Shown here: piece after piece, positions 9,863 to 19,728 of the stretch | Numbering within the stretch: position 1 is the stretch's first letter | Layout: every line of letters begins with the position of its first letter | Assembly: GCA_031292195.1 (NCBI GenBank) | Contig: JARLHP010000026.1 | Coordinates: 17,198 to 81,197 of the forward strand | Origin: Syntrophobacteraceae bacterium | Lineage (GTDB): Bacteria; Desulfobacterota; Syntrophobacteria; Syntrophobacterales; Syntrophobacteraceae | Direction of reading: 5' to 3' | DNA length: 64,000 nucleotides | Notes under the pieces: model-generated | The model's database searches: none | The model's input: only the letters and a program-made list of their open reading frames with translations | What the model was told of the DNA's origin: nothing | Position numbers and translations under genes: made by a program

Positions 9863-11515
9863 ATGGTAGCCAATAAGACAAACCCGGCCACGGAGATCGA
9901 CTCGGTCGATCCCAACGAACTGAAGGCGGAACTTGTCGCGAAATACCCGACCAAGGTGGGGCGCAAGCGGGCCAAGCAAATCGTGATCAACAGGGTGGAC
10001 GAGTGCGGGGAAGTGCCGGAAATGGGCGCCAACGCCCGGACCATCCCCGGCATAATCACCCAGCGGGGCTGCAGCTATGCGGGCTGCAAGGGGGTGGTGC
10101 TGGGGCCCACCCGGGACATCATTAATCTCACCCACGGCCCCATCGGGTGCGGCTTTTACTCCTGGCTCACCCGACGCAACCAGACCCGGCCCGATGGCCC
10201 GGAGGACGCAAATTTCATGACCTACTGCTTCTCGACCGACCTGCAGGACGAAGACATCGTTTTCGGGGGCGAAAAGAAGCTGCGGCAGGCCATTCGCGAA
10301 CTCTACGAGAACTTCAAACCCAAGGCCATAGGCATCTTCTCCACCTGTCCGGTGGGGCTTATCGGCGACGACGTCCACGCCGTGGCCCGCGAAATGAAAG
10401 AAGAGCTGGGGATAAACATCTTCGGTTTCAGCTGCGAGGGCTACAAGGGCGTGAGCCAGTCGGCGGGCCACCACATAGCCAACAACGGCCTTTTCAACCA
10501 CGTGGTGGGGCTCGACAACACGCCCAAGGAAGGAAAGTTCAAGATCAACCTTCTTGGCGAGTACAACATCGGCGGCGACGCCTTCGAGATCGAACGGATA
10601 TTGGAGGAGGCCGGAATCACGCTGGTCACGACCTTCAGCGGCAATTCCACCTATGACAAGTTTGCCAATTCTCACATGGCCGATCTCAACACCGTGATGT
10701 GCCACCGATCGATCAACTACGTAGCCGAAATGATGGAGAAAAAATACGGCATCCCCTGGATCAAGGTCAATTTCATAGGGGCCGCTTCGACAGCGAAGAC
10801 TCTTCGAAAGATCGCAAACTATTTCGAGGACGAGGAACTGATCGAGCGAGTGGAAAAGACGATTGCAGAGGAAATGGTGGAGGTGGAGAAAGTGCGGCTG
10901 GAAGTGAAGTCGCGGTGCGAAGGCAAGACCGCCATGCTGTTTGTGGGCGGCTCACGCGCCCATCACTACCAGGACCTTTTTGCCGAAATCGGGATGAAGA
11001 CGGTGGCCGCGGGCTACGAGTTCGCCCATCGCGACGACTACGAGGGGCGCACCGTTCTTCCCAATATCAAGGTGGACGCCGACAGCCGAAACATCGAGGA
11101 ACTTCATGTGGAGCCCGATCCCGAAAGATACAGCCCCAGGAAATCGGAAGAGGCGCTGGAGCGGCTCAAGGCCAAGGGGTTCCGGTTCAAGGACTACGAC
11201 GGCATGATGCCGGAGATGGAAAGCGGGACCCTGATCGTCGACGATATTTCGCAGTACGAGTCGGAAAAACTGATTGAAAAGTATAAGCCCGACATTTTCT
11301 GCGCGGGCATCAAGGAAAAATACGCCATCCAGAAGAAGGGCGTGCCCATGAAGCAGCTCCATAGCTACGATTCCGGCGGACCGTACGCCGGGTTCAAGGG
11401 GGCGATCAACTTCTGGCGGGAAATAGACCGCATGGTCAACAGCAAGGTCTGGAGCTATCTCAAGGCGCCGTGGCAGGAATCCCCGGAGTTGACCGCCACA
11501 TACGCCTGGGAATAG
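9863..11515 (+). CDS. nifD: Nitrogenase molybdenum-iron protein alpha chain
   Basis: A 550-residue alpha subunit of the alpha2-beta2 MoFe protein. P-cluster cysteines are C70 (RGCSYAG), C96 (GPIGCGFYS) and C162 (STCPVGLIGDD). FeMo-cofactor ligands are C280 (MCHRSINY) and H500 (QLHSYD). It is about 60 residues longer than the Azotobacter type, with an extra charged segment around residues 400-445 typical of NifD from clostridia, methanogens and Desulfobacterota. VnfG/AnfG is absent and the downstream nifEN support the molybdenum type. Confidence 0.97.
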   Translation: MVANKTNPATEIDSVDPNELKAELVAKYPTKVGRKRAKQIVINRVDECGEVPEMGANARTIPGIITQRGCSYAGCKGVVLGPTRDIINLTHGPIGCGFYSWLTRRNQTRPDGPEDANFMTYCFSTDLQDEDIVFGGEKKLRQAIRELYENFKPKAIGIFSTCPVGLIGDDVHAVAREMKEELGINIFGFSCEGYKGVSQSAGHHIANNGLFNHVVGLDNTPKEGKFKINLLGEYNIGGDAFEIERILEEAGITLVTTFSGNSTYDKFANSHMADLNTVMCHRSINYVAEMMEKKYGIPWIKVNFIGAASTAKTLRKIANYFEDEELIERVEKTIAEEMVEVEKVRLEVKSRCEGKTAMLFVGGSRAHHYQDLFAEIGMKTVAAGYEFAHRDDYEGRTVLPNIKVDADSRNIEELHVEPDPERYSPRKSEEALERLKAKGFRFKDYDGMMPEMESGTLIVDDISQYESEKLIEKYKPDIFCAGIKEKYAIQKKGVPMKQLHSYDSGGPYAGFKGAINFWREIDRMVNSKVWSYLKAPWQESPELTATYAWE

Positions 11516-11540
11516 GGCCGGAAGAGGAAGGACCAGTTTC

Positions 11541-12917
11541 ATGCTGCTAAGACACACTACAAAAGAAATCAAGGAACGACAGGCGCTGGCCGTGAACCCG
11601 GCCAAGACCTGTCAGCCGATCGGGGCGATGTACGCAGCCCTGGGCATTCACAACTGCCTGCCGCACAGCCATGGATCACAGGGTTGCTGCGCCTATCACC
11701 GCAGCACCCTCACCCGCCATTACAAAGAACCGGTAATGGCAGGCAGCAGTTCATTTACCGAGGGGGCTTCCGTGTTTGGCGGCCAGGCCAACCTGCTTCA
11801 GGCCATAGACACGATTTTCACCGTCTACGACCCGGATGTGATCGCCGTCCACACCACCTGTCTTTCGGAGACGATCGGCGACGACATCCCGCAGATCGCC
11901 AAGAAGGCGGAAGCCGACGGCAAGATCCCCGCGGGCAAGTATGTCATACACGCCAACACCCCGAGCTACGTGGGGACGCACGTGACGGGCTTTGCCACCA
12001 TGACCAAGGCGATGGTCGATTATTTTGCGGAAGCAAACGGCCACAAGGTCGACCAGATCAATATCATCCCCGGCTACGTCGAACCCTCGGATATGGAGGA
12101 AATAAAGCGGATCGTGACCGAGCTGGGATTACGGTCGGTAATGTTTCCGGATACCTCCAATGTCTTGAATCGGCCTCAGACCGGCAGGTTCGACATGTTT
12201 CCCAAGGGCGGGACAACCGTCGAGGCGATCAGGAGCAGCGGAAATAGCAGGGCAACAATCGCCCTGGGCAGGCTGGCTTCCGGCCCGGCGGCCCGGGCCC
12301 TTGACTCCAAGTGCAAGGTGGGGTGCGAAATTCTGGAGCTGCCCATTGGCCTGGCGGCAACCGATGTCTTCGTAGACACCCTGCGAAGAATCGGCGGAGT
12401 GAGCGTGCCCGAATCGATCAACACCGAACGCGGGCGGATGCTCGATATCATCACCGATATGCATCAGTATTTTTACGGCAAGAAGGTGGGCCTGGTGGGC
12501 GACCCGGATCAGCTCATCTCCCTTACCGAGTTCCTGGTTTCGATCGATATGTGGCCCGTTTACGTGGTGACCGGAACCAAGGGCAAGAAGTTCGAGGCGC
12601 GCATAAAGGAAATCACGCGCGATGTTCCGCACGAGGTGAAGGTGGCGGCCGGCGGCGACATGTTCCTCTTTCATCAGTGGATAAAGAACGAACCGGTGGA
12701 CCTCATGATGGGCAACACCTATTTGAAATACATCTCCAGGGACGAGGACATCCCGTTGGTGCGCTTCGGATTTCCCATTCTGGATAGGGTCGGCCACAGC
12801 TATTTTCCGACCGTGGGATACCGGGGAGGCATGCGACTGCTCGAAAAAATCCTGGACGCGCTTCTGGACAAAAAAGACAAGGACGCCCCGGAGGAATCCT
12901 TCGAGCTGGTGCTGTAG
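11541..12917 (+). CDS. nifK: Nitrogenase molybdenum-iron protein beta chain
   Basis: A 458-residue beta subunit. P-cluster cysteines are C24 (AKTCQPIGA), C49 (GSQGCCAY) and C107 (TTCLSETIGDD). The short N-terminus (C24 instead of about C70 in Azotobacter) is usual for this nitrogenase group. It follows nifD by 25 bases with a GGAAGGA ribosome-binding site. The TPSYVGTHVTGF motif and the C-terminal IPLVRFGFPILDRVGHSYFP are conserved beta-chain features. Confidence 0.97.
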   Translation: MLLRHTTKEIKERQALAVNPAKTCQPIGAMYAALGIHNCLPHSHGSQGCCAYHRSTLTRHYKEPVMAGSSSFTEGASVFGGQANLLQAIDTIFTVYDPDVIAVHTTCLSETIGDDIPQIAKKAEADGKIPAGKYVIHANTPSYVGTHVTGFATMTKAMVDYFAEANGHKVDQINIIPGYVEPSDMEEIKRIVTELGLRSVMFPDTSNVLNRPQTGRFDMFPKGGTTVEAIRSSGNSRATIALGRLASGPAARALDSKCKVGCEILELPIGLAATDVFVDTLRRIGGVSVPESINTERGRMLDIITDMHQYFYGKKVGLVGDPDQLISLTEFLVSIDMWPVYVVTGTKGKKFEARIKEITRDVPHEVKVAAGGDMFLFHQWIKNEPVDLMMGNTYLKYISRDEDIPLVRFGFPILDRVGHSYFPTVGYRGGMRLLEKILDALLDKKDKDAPEESFELVL

Positions 12918-12994
12918 AAAAACACTCAAACCGCTGGTTGGGCCGGGCGCTAAGCGGCCCAACGGCAACTCGTCATACCCGCGGGAGGAATGAA

Positions 12995-13297
12995 ATGCAA
13001 AAACCGGACTACCATATATTCGTGTGTGCGAGCTTTCGGGGAACGGAAGCCAAGGGCAAGTGCATCAAGAAAGATTCCATGCAGCTCATGAACTACATCG
13101 AAGAAGAGCTCCAGGACCGGGACATGAACGCGATGGTGTCGAGCACCGGGTGTCTCAAGCTCTGCGAGGAGGGCCCCGTTATGGTCGTCTACCCCCAGGG
13201 CTACTGGTACAAAAACGTGATCGACGAGGGCACGGTGGACGAGATCCTGGACGCATTGGAGGCAGGGACGGCCGCCGAGGCGCACCTGCTGGCGTAA
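12995..13297 (+). CDS. nif-associated thioredoxin-like [2Fe-2S] ferredoxin
   Basis: A 100-residue protein of the thioredoxin-fold [2Fe-2S] ferredoxin family (Clostridium pasteurianum type; Azotobacter FdIV-like). Four cysteines have the expected spacing: CASFRGTEAKGKC near residues 9-21 and CLKLC near residues 52-56. The ATG at 12995 follows GGGAGGAA; the open frame to 12938 lies in the spacer. It sits between nifK and nifE in the same orientation, so a role in electron supply to, or protection of, nitrogenase or in cofactor assembly is likely, but the exact partner is inferred. Confidence 0.88.
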   Translation: MQKPDYHIFVCASFRGTEAKGKCIKKDSMQLMNYIEEELQDRDMNAMVSSTGCLKLCEEGPVMVVYPQGYWYKNVIDEGTVDEILDALEAGTAAEAHLLA

Positions 13298-13382
13298 AAC
13301 GCCTTTACATCCAGTGGGGACACCCTGCAACCCGGCGAAGGCAATCCCGGCCGGCGGTCCCACCGCCTCGGAAAGGAATACC

Positions 13383-14744
13383 ATGAGCAGCAGTGCTTCT
13401 ATAATTTTTGAGGAACGCAAGGACCAGATAGTGCGCAAGGGGCAGGGCGCCTTCGATATGGACTGCAACCGGGAAAGCCTGGCCGGGGCGGTCAGTCAGA
13501 GGGCCTGCGTGTTCTGCGGGTCCCGGGTGGTGCTCTACCCCATCGCCGACGCGCTCCACCTGGTGCACGGCCCCATCGGTTGCGCGGCCTACACCTGGGA
13601 TATCCGGGGAGCGCTCTCCTCGGGCCCCGACCTGCACCGGTTGAGCTTTTCGACCGACCTGCAGGAAAAGGACATAATCTTTGGAGGCGAGGAAAAGCTC
13701 TACCGGGCCCTCTCGGAGTTGATCGACAGGCACCACCCCAAAGCGGCCTTCGTCTATTCGACCTGTATCGTGGGGATCATAGGAGATGACCTGGAGGCCG
13801 TCTGCCAAAGGGTATCCAAGGAAAAAGGGATCCCGGTTCTGCCGGTCCAGTCGGAAGGATTCAAGGGCAACAAGCGCGAAGGCTACGGGGCGGCCTGCAA
13901 GGCGATGTTTCGCCTGATGGGTACGGGGGATATTTCCGATATTTCCCCACTTAGCATCAACATCCTGGGAGACTTCAACCTGGCCGGCGAAATCTGGATC
14001 ATCCGGGAGTATTTCGAACGAATGGGCATCCAGACGGTGGCCAACATCACCGGGGACGGCCGGGTGGCGGATTTGCAGCGCGCTCACGGGGCGGCCCTCA
14101 ACGTGGTGCAGTGTTCGGGGGCCACCATGGAGCTGGCGAAAATGATGCAGGAGGGTTTCGGGACGCCCGTTATGCGGGTTTCCTATTTCGGGGTGGAGGA
14201 CATGGCGGAGTCGCTCTACCAGATAGCGCGCTTCTTCGAACCCAAAGACCCGGGGATCATGGAGCGCACCACCGAACTGGTTAAAACGGAACTCTCCGAA
14301 CTCTACCCCAAGCTCCAGGAGTATCGGCGCGAGCTTGCCGGAAAGAAAGCTGCCATATACGTCGGGGGGGCCTTCAAAGCCTTTTCGCTGGTCAAGGCCT
14401 TCCGGCTGCTCGGAATGCAGGTGGTGCTGGTGGGCTCTCAGACCGGCACCGAAGAGGACTACCGGGAACTCTACGAGATTACCGACGAGGGGACGATCAT
14501 CGTCGACGATTCCAATCCACTGGAGCTCTCCAGTTTTCTGAAAGAAAAGGATGTCGACGTTTTCGTTGGCGGAGTCAAGGAAAGGCCCATCGCCTACAAG
14601 CTGGGAGTGGGATTTTGCGATCACAACCACGAACGTAAGCAGCCGCTGGAAGGCTTTGTGGGAATGCTCAATTTCGCCCGGGAAATCCATTCTTCGGTGA
14701 TGAGTCCGGTGTGGCGGTTCGTACCACGAAAGAAAGCGAGATAA
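13383..14744 (+). CDS. nifE: FeMo-cofactor scaffold subunit NifE
   Basis: A 453-residue homologue of NifD that forms the NifEN scaffold on which the NifB product is matured into FeMo-cofactor. Cluster-binding cysteines are C42 and C45 (RACVFCGSR), C67 (GPIGCAAY) and the one in YSTCIVGIIGDD. The NifD cofactor histidine is not at the equivalent position (HNHERKQPLEGF instead). The ATG at 13383 follows GGAAAGGAA. The stop is 2 bases before nifN. Confidence 0.95.
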   Translation: MSSSASIIFEERKDQIVRKGQGAFDMDCNRESLAGAVSQRACVFCGSRVVLYPIADALHLVHGPIGCAAYTWDIRGALSSGPDLHRLSFSTDLQEKDIIFGGEEKLYRALSELIDRHHPKAAFVYSTCIVGIIGDDLEAVCQRVSKEKGIPVLPVQSEGFKGNKREGYGAACKAMFRLMGTGDISDISPLSINILGDFNLAGEIWIIREYFERMGIQTVANITGDGRVADLQRAHGAALNVVQCSGATMELAKMMQEGFGTPVMRVSYFGVEDMAESLYQIARFFEPKDPGIMERTTELVKTELSELYPKLQEYRRELAGKKAAIYVGGAFKAFSLVKAFRLLGMQVVLVGSQTGTEEDYRELYEITDEGTIIVDDSNPLELSSFLKEKDVDVFVGGVKERPIAYKLGVGFCDHNHERKQPLEGFVGMLNFAREIHSSVMSPVWRFVPRKKAR

Positions 14745-14746
14745 AG

Positions 14747-16123
14747 ATGGCAACGATGGACTACGTCTCGACCACAAATGCGTGCAAGCTGTGTAAACCG
14801 CTGGGGGCGTGCCTCGCTTTCCGGGGAATCGAGGGGGCTGTGCCGATGCTCCACGGCTCGCAGGGCTGTGCCACCTATATGCGACGATACATTATAAGCC
14901 ACTTCCGGGAGCCGATGGACATCGCCTCGTCTTCGCTGGGTGAAAAGCATGCGGTCTTCGGAGGAGGCCCCAACCTCAAGCAGGGCCTCAAGAACTTGAT
15001 CACCAAATTCGGGGCGGGCATGATCGGTGTGGCTTCGACCTGCCTTACCGAGACCATCGGCGACGATGTCCCGATGATCATAAGGGAGTTCCGAAAGGAG
15101 ATGGAGGCCGAGGGCGGTCCCGGGCTCCCCGCCCTGGTGAGTGTTTCCACCCCCAGCTATTCGGGCACGCACATGGAAGGTTTTCACTCCGCGGTTCGGG
15201 CCGTGGTCGACCAACTGTGCACCCCCGATTCTGTCGGCGAGGAGTTGGCGGGTAAATTCGTCAACCTGCTGCCGGGCTTTCTTTCCCCGGCCGATCTCCG
15301 GCATCTCAAAGAGATCGTGGAGGACTTCGGGCTGGGGTGGGTCATGCTCCCGGATATCTCGGAGACCCTCGACGGCCCGGCCCTGGAGGACTACGAGAAG
15401 ATCCCGGCGGGCGGGACCCCGATTTCGGCCATAAAAGGGATGGGACAAGGGGCGGCGACGCTCGAGTTCGGTCACACGCTGGAGGGTGGCCCCACGGCGG
15501 GAAGGATTTTGTTTGAACGCTTCGGCGTTCCCCTGCACCAGAGTGGGGTTCCCATCGGTTTGCGGGAAACCGACGCTTTCTTCCAGGCCCTGGAAAAATT
15601 TTCGGGGAGAGCGACTCCCAAAAAGCACGAACTGGAAAGAGGGCGCCTGGTCGATTCCTACGTGGACGGGCACAAGTACCTGTTCGGCAAACGTGCGGTG
15701 GTTTACGGCGAAGAGGACCTGGTGATCGGTTTGACCGCCTTTCTGGCGGAAATCGGCGTAAAGCCGGTGCTGTGCGCATCGGGGGGCCGAAGCGGCAAGA
15801 TGTCCTCCTGCATCGAGCGGGTAACGGCCGGACTTTTGGAGACGGTTCCCCGGGTGGAGGAAGGGGCGGATTTCCAGAAAATAGAGGACCTTTGCGAAGG
15901 ACTCGCGCCGGACCTCCTGGTGGGGCACAGCAAAGGATACAGGCTCTCCAAAAAGCTCGGCGCCCCCCTGGTGCGGGTGGGATTTCCCATCCACGACCGC
16001 TTTGGCGGCCAGAGGGTGCTGCACGCCGGCTACCGCGGCGCCCAGATGCTTTTTGACAGCTTGGTAAACGCTATTTTGGAAAAAACCCAGGAAGAGTCGC
16101 CGATAGGCTACGGGTACATGTAA
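14747..16123 (+). CDS. nifN: FeMo-cofactor scaffold subunit NifN
   Basis: A 458-residue NifK homologue and partner of NifE. It has CKLCKPLGA (residues about 13-21), GSQGCATYMRR and STCLTETIGDDV, the cysteine pattern of the NifN/NifK group, and TPSYSGTHMEGF. The ATG at 14747 is 2 bases after the nifE stop; a GTG at 14711 would overlap nifE and add residues with no family match. It lacks the fused NifB domain seen in some clostridia, because nifB is separate here. Confidence 0.95.
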   Translation: MATMDYVSTTNACKLCKPLGACLAFRGIEGAVPMLHGSQGCATYMRRYIISHFREPMDIASSSLGEKHAVFGGGPNLKQGLKNLITKFGAGMIGVASTCLTETIGDDVPMIIREFRKEMEAEGGPGLPALVSVSTPSYSGTHMEGFHSAVRAVVDQLCTPDSVGEELAGKFVNLLPGFLSPADLRHLKEIVEDFGLGWVMLPDISETLDGPALEDYEKIPAGGTPISAIKGMGQGAATLEFGHTLEGGPTAGRILFERFGVPLHQSGVPIGLRETDAFFQALEKFSGRATPKKHELERGRLVDSYVDGHKYLFGKRAVVYGEEDLVIGLTAFLAEIGVKPVLCASGGRSGKMSSCIERVTAGLLETVPRVEEGADFQKIEDLCEGLAPDLLVGHSKGYRLSKKLGAPLVRVGFPIHDRFGGQRVLHAGYRGAQMLFDSLVNAILEKTQEESPIGYGYM

Positions 16124-16183
16124 TCCGGGTGTTGGAGGCGGGGATCGACCAATCCCGGAACTAAAAATAAGGAACATTTCATC

Positions 16184-17449
16184 ATGGCTACAAATCTCGA
16201 ACGCCATCCCTGTTTCAATGCCGGCGCCAAGGGCTCCTACGGCCGGGTCCACCTGCCCGTAGCCCCCGAATGCAATATCCGGTGCAATTATTGTAACCGC
16301 AAAACCGACTGCGTTAACGAAAGCCGCCCGGGCGTTTCGAGCGCCATCCTGTCGCCCCGGCAGGCCCTGGCTTACATGGAAAAGGTCCTGGAAAAGGAAC
16401 CCAGGATCTCGGTGGCGGGTATCGCGGGGCCGGGAGACCCTTTTGCAAACCCACGGGAGACCCTGGAGACGATGCGTCTTCTCCGGGAGCGATACCCGGA
16501 ACTGCTGCTGTGTCTGTCCACCAACGGGCTGGCATTGGCCGGACACCTGGAGGAAATTGCCCGGATCGGGGTGTCCCACGTAACGCTTACCGTCAATAGC
16601 GTCGATCCGGAGATCGGGGCAAAAATCTATAGCTGGGTGCGGGACGGCAAAGTGATCTACCGGGGGGTAAAGGGGGCCGAGGTCTTGCTCGGACGGCAGA
16701 TTAAGGCCATCGAAGGCCTTAAAAAACTGGGCATCACGGTAAAGGTGAACGTTATCGTCATCCCGGGCGTAAACGATCATCACGTGGAGGAAGTGGCCCG
16801 GACCGCGGCGGGACTGGGCGCCGATCTGCTCAATTGCATGCCCATGTTTCCCAATCGGGACACGCTGTTCGAAAACATTGCCGAACCGGGAAAAGATCTG
16901 ATGGAAGAGGTCCGGGCGAAGGCGGAAAAGTATCTACCCCAAATGCGCCACTGCACCCGGTGCCGGGCCGACGCGGTGGGACTTCTGGGACAGGATCGAA
17001 GCGGCGAGCTGCAATCCTGTCTGAGGGAATGCGCGGCCCTGCCAAAGGATCTGGGCAACAGGCCTCATGTGGCCGTGGCCACCGTGGAGGGGCTGCTCGT
17101 AAATCTTCACCTCGGCGAAGCGGCAAGTTTCCAGATCTGGACCCCGAACGACGATGGATATCGGTGCATCGACCGACGGGAAGCGCCCGAACCGGGAGGC
17201 GGCGCCACGAGATGGGAAAAGCTGGCCGGTGTGCTGGGAGATTGCCGCGCCGTGCTGGTGGCCGGGATCGGAGAGAGCCCCCGAAAAGTTCTGGCCGCCT
17301 CTGGCGTTGAGCCGGTGGAGATGAGCGGCTTCATTGAACTGGGCCTGGAAGCCGTCTACTCGGGCCGCAGCACCAGGGAATTCAAGGTGCGAAGAGCGGG
17401 CGGATGCGCCAAGGGGGTTGGCTGCGGCGGCACTGGGGAAGGGTGTTAG
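16184..17449 (+). CDS. nifB: Radical SAM NifB-co synthase with C-terminal NifX-like domain
   Basis: A 421-residue enzyme that fuses two [4Fe-4S] clusters into the carbide-containing NifB-co precursor. The radical SAM motif is C30-x3-C34-x2-C37 (CNIRCNYC), the early HPCFN cysteine is present, and CTRCRADAVGLLG near residue 265 supplies further cluster ligands. From about residue 290 it continues into a NifX/dinitrogenase-cofactor-binding domain (VAVATVEGLLVNLHLGEA). A Gly/Cys-rich tail (GCAKGVGCGG) ends the protein. It is the last gene of the nif operon before the nifA spacer. Confidence 0.96.
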   Translation: MATNLERHPCFNAGAKGSYGRVHLPVAPECNIRCNYCNRKTDCVNESRPGVSSAILSPRQALAYMEKVLEKEPRISVAGIAGPGDPFANPRETLETMRLLRERYPELLLCLSTNGLALAGHLEEIARIGVSHVTLTVNSVDPEIGAKIYSWVRDGKVIYRGVKGAEVLLGRQIKAIEGLKKLGITVKVNVIVIPGVNDHHVEEVARTAAGLGADLLNCMPMFPNRDTLFENIAEPGKDLMEEVRAKAEKYLPQMRHCTRCRADAVGLLGQDRSGELQSCLRECAALPKDLGNRPHVAVATVEGLLVNLHLGEAASFQIWTPNDDGYRCIDRREAPEPGGGATRWEKLAGVLGDCRAVLVAGIGESPRKVLAASGVEPVEMSGFIELGLEAVYSGRSTREFKVRRAGGCAKGVGCGGTGEGC

Positions 17450-17482
17450 GCGGAACTGTTTGGGCGTCGTCATTAAAAAGAC

Positions 17483-17530
17483 GAAGGTCAAAAGAGCGGG
17501 GGTTGGGGGGACATGAGCCCCCCGCACCCC
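17483..17530 (+). repeat. Dispersed repeat family 5, copy A
   Basis: AGAGCGGGGGTTGGGGGG followed by ACATGAGCCCCCCGCACCCC. An inverted relative lies at 22905-22966. Its arms can pair, and here it directly abuts a copy of repeat family 3. Confidence 0.6.
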
Positions 17531-17531
17531 T

Positions 17532-17615
17532 GCGGAATCCGGATCGCGGGGCGGCTGTGCCGCAGACGACGTAGCCCGCGACCGGCAGGCCGGCGCCTCC
17601 GGGCGCAAAAATCCG
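17532..17615 (+). repeat. Dispersed repeat family 3, copy A
   Basis: CCGGATCGCGGGGCGGCTGT, GCCGCAGACGACGTAGCCCG and CGACCGGCAGGCCGGCGCC in sequence. Copies at 21668-21750 (same strand) and 22321-22402 (opposite strand). It occupies the nifB-nifA spacer; the remaining bases to 17899 show no gene. Confidence 0.7.
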
Positions 17616-17899
17616 GCCTAAACGCATGTGTCTACAGCATTGAGGGTGTTAGACGGGGGTATCGTTCGATTTGCCGATTTTGAGCCTGGAGGGGAATTCC
17701 TCGCCAGAGTGCGATTGAATTACGCACAAAATTGTGGCAATATGGATTTAAGGTGCAAATTTGTCCTTAAAATTCGGGGGGATTTTAATTCTATTTGCCT
17801 CCGAAAAGTGGGGGCGCGGTTTGAGCGAGTCTGATGGTGATAAGTCTGGTGCGGGTCGAATGGATTTTTCCGCTAATGGTTCGGTTTCTCCGGCGGGAG

Positions 17900-17915
17900 T
17901 GGCATGATAAATGCT
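17900..17915 (+). promoter_or_regulatory. Possible sigma-54 promoter of nifA
   Basis: TGGCATGATAAATGCT has the sigma-54 spacing, with T for C at one -24 position and ATGC for TTGC at -12. Transcription would begin near 17926, which would force use of the internal ATG at 17929 ([10 protein letters not shown]) rather than 17911. It may be coincidental; autoregulation of nifA is inference. Confidence 0.35.
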
Positions 17916-19464
17916 CATTAAGCGACAAATGGAAACAAATCTTAGAGAAGCAGAACTCAACGTGCTCTACGAGACCTGCCGGGTCATCGGACAGGCGCTG
18001 AAGCTGGACCAGGCGCTCGAAACCATACTGGGTATCCTTGCGACTTCGCTTTCGATGAAGCGGGCCACTGTGACCCTAAAAGACGAGGAGACGGACTGCC
18101 TGGTGATCCGCGCCTCCCACGGTCTTAGTGAGAAAGAAGCCAGGCGCGGCATTTACCGGCAGGACGAAGGGGTGACCGGGTTGATTTTTCGGACCGCCAA
18201 GCCCTATGTCGTGCCCGATATCAGCAAGGAGCCGCTTTTTCTGAACAAGACCCGGTCCCGGTCGATCCTCAAGGAGTCGATAACTTTTCTGGGCGTGCCG
18301 ATAATGCTGCACGGAAAGCCTATCGGAGTCTTGAACGTGGACAGGCTTTTCGGAAACGAAGTCCCCTACGAGGAAGACATCCGGCTCCTGTCCATAGTGG
18401 CCACCCTGATAGCGCAATTTGTGAGCTTGAACCGCCAGGTAAAGCTCAGGGAAGAAAAACTGAAGAAAGACTGCGCGCTTTCCGGGTCGGAAGCGCAGGC
18501 GAAGCTGTTCATGGTAGGCAAAAGCCCCGCCATGCAGACGGTGCAGCAGCAGATAAGGAAAGTGGCCCCCAGCAAAGCTTCCGTGCTCCTGCTGGGGGAG
18601 TCGGGAACCGGCAAGACCCTGGTGGCCAAAATCATCCACGAGCTGAGCACCCGGGCCAAGCAGCCCTTTGTCAAAATCAACTGCGCGTCTTTACCCGAGA
18701 ACCTGCTCGAATCGGAACTTTTCGGCTACGAGAAGGGCGCCTTTACCGGGGCGCTCAAAGCCAAGCCGGGTCGAGTGGAAGAGGCCGACGGGGGGACGAT
18801 ATTTCTCGACGAGATCGGAGAGCTTCCGCTCTCTTTACAGGCAAAACTGCTCCGATTCATCCAGGAGAAGGAATTCGAAAGACTCGGGGGGACAAAGACC
18901 CTGAAGGTCGATGTCCGGGTGGTGGCGGCCACCAACCGGGACCTGGCAACGGCTGTGAGCGAGGGCGCCTTCCGGGAAGATCTGTATTACCGGTTGAATG
19001 TATTTCCGATCATGGCGCCCGCCCTGCGGGATCGAAAGGAGGACATCCCGGAACTGCTTCGCCATTTTCTGGAGAGGACCTCCCAGGAATACGGCAGGAC
19101 GGTTCGGATCACCAACTCGGCACTGGCCAAATTTACCGGCTATGACTGGCCCGGCAATGTGCGCGAGATGGAAAACCTGGTGGAGCGCCTGGTGATAATG
19201 GCCGACGGAGACGAAATCTGCACGGGCATCCTGCCGCTGTACGTGAACAAGGCCGCAATGGAAAAAGATAAGGTTCCGCTTTCGCGCATCGAAGAAATAG
19301 AGCGCCGAGAAATCCTGACCGCACTCGAACAGAATGGGTGGAACCAGACGCGAACCGCAAAAGAACTGGGTGTGACCCTGCGTCAGATTGGCTACCGGAT
19401 TAAAAAATTCGGGTTTGAAAAGATGGTGGAAGAGCACAAGAAGGGGAATGGATTGGGCGGTTGA
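17911..19464 (+). CDS. nifA: Sigma-54-dependent nif transcriptional activator
   Basis: A 517-residue enhancer-binding protein. An N-terminal GAF sensor domain (about 30-175) is followed by the AAA+ domain with Walker A GESGTGKT, the sigma-54 contact loop GAFTGA and Walker B IFLDEIGE, and a C-terminal Fis-type helix-turn-helix ([20 protein letters not shown], about 470-490). The interdomain Cys-x4-Cys motif of oxygen-sensitive proteobacterial NifA is not visible. Location behind nifB plus the sigma-54 site before nifH fit NifA. The alternative start at 17929 is in frame. A rearranged copy of its 3' end lies at 21480-21660. Confidence 0.93.
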   Translation: MLIKRQMETNLREAELNVLYETCRVIGQALKLDQALETILGILATSLSMKRATVTLKDEETDCLVIRASHGLSEKEARRGIYRQDEGVTGLIFRTAKPYVVPDISKEPLFLNKTRSRSILKESITFLGVPIMLHGKPIGVLNVDRLFGNEVPYEEDIRLLSIVATLIAQFVSLNRQVKLREEKLKKDCALSGSEAQAKLFMVGKSPAMQTVQQQIRKVAPSKASVLLLGESGTGKTLVAKIIHELSTRAKQPFVKINCASLPENLLESELFGYEKGAFTGALKAKPGRVEEADGGTIFLDEIGELPLSLQAKLLRFIQEKEFERLGGTKTLKVDVRVVAATNRDLATAVSEGAFREDLYYRLNVFPIMAPALRDRKEDIPELLRHFLERTSQEYGRTVRITNSALAKFTGYDWPGNVREMENLVERLVIMADGDEICTGILPLYVNKAAMEKDKVPLSRIEEIERREILTALEQNGWNQTRTAKELGVTLRQIGYRIKKFGFEKMVEEHKKGNGLGG

Positions 19465-19728
19465 GGGCTATTGAGAGCACACTCGGCTCCCAGGCTCGAT
19501 GCGGGAGAGCCTGCCATATTCGTAAGGTTCGGTATGGCCGTGTTGCCGCATGGCCTCATGGTCGCATGGCCTTGCGTTACCGGGGACGGCCGCTGCCTGC
19601 CCTGGCCATATCCTTGTACTCGGTTTGAGCGAAAATAAAACTTGTAAGATTTCCACATCCATACCGCAGAACGCAGGCAGGAAGGATGCGGTAAATTTCC
19701 TGCTTCTTTCAGCCGAATTCCTTTGGAA

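Noticed and set aside
13305-16783. Very long minus-strand frames (490 and 720 codons) over nifE and nifN
   Set aside because: They lie opposite well-recognised nif genes, have no family match and arise from GC-biased third positions.
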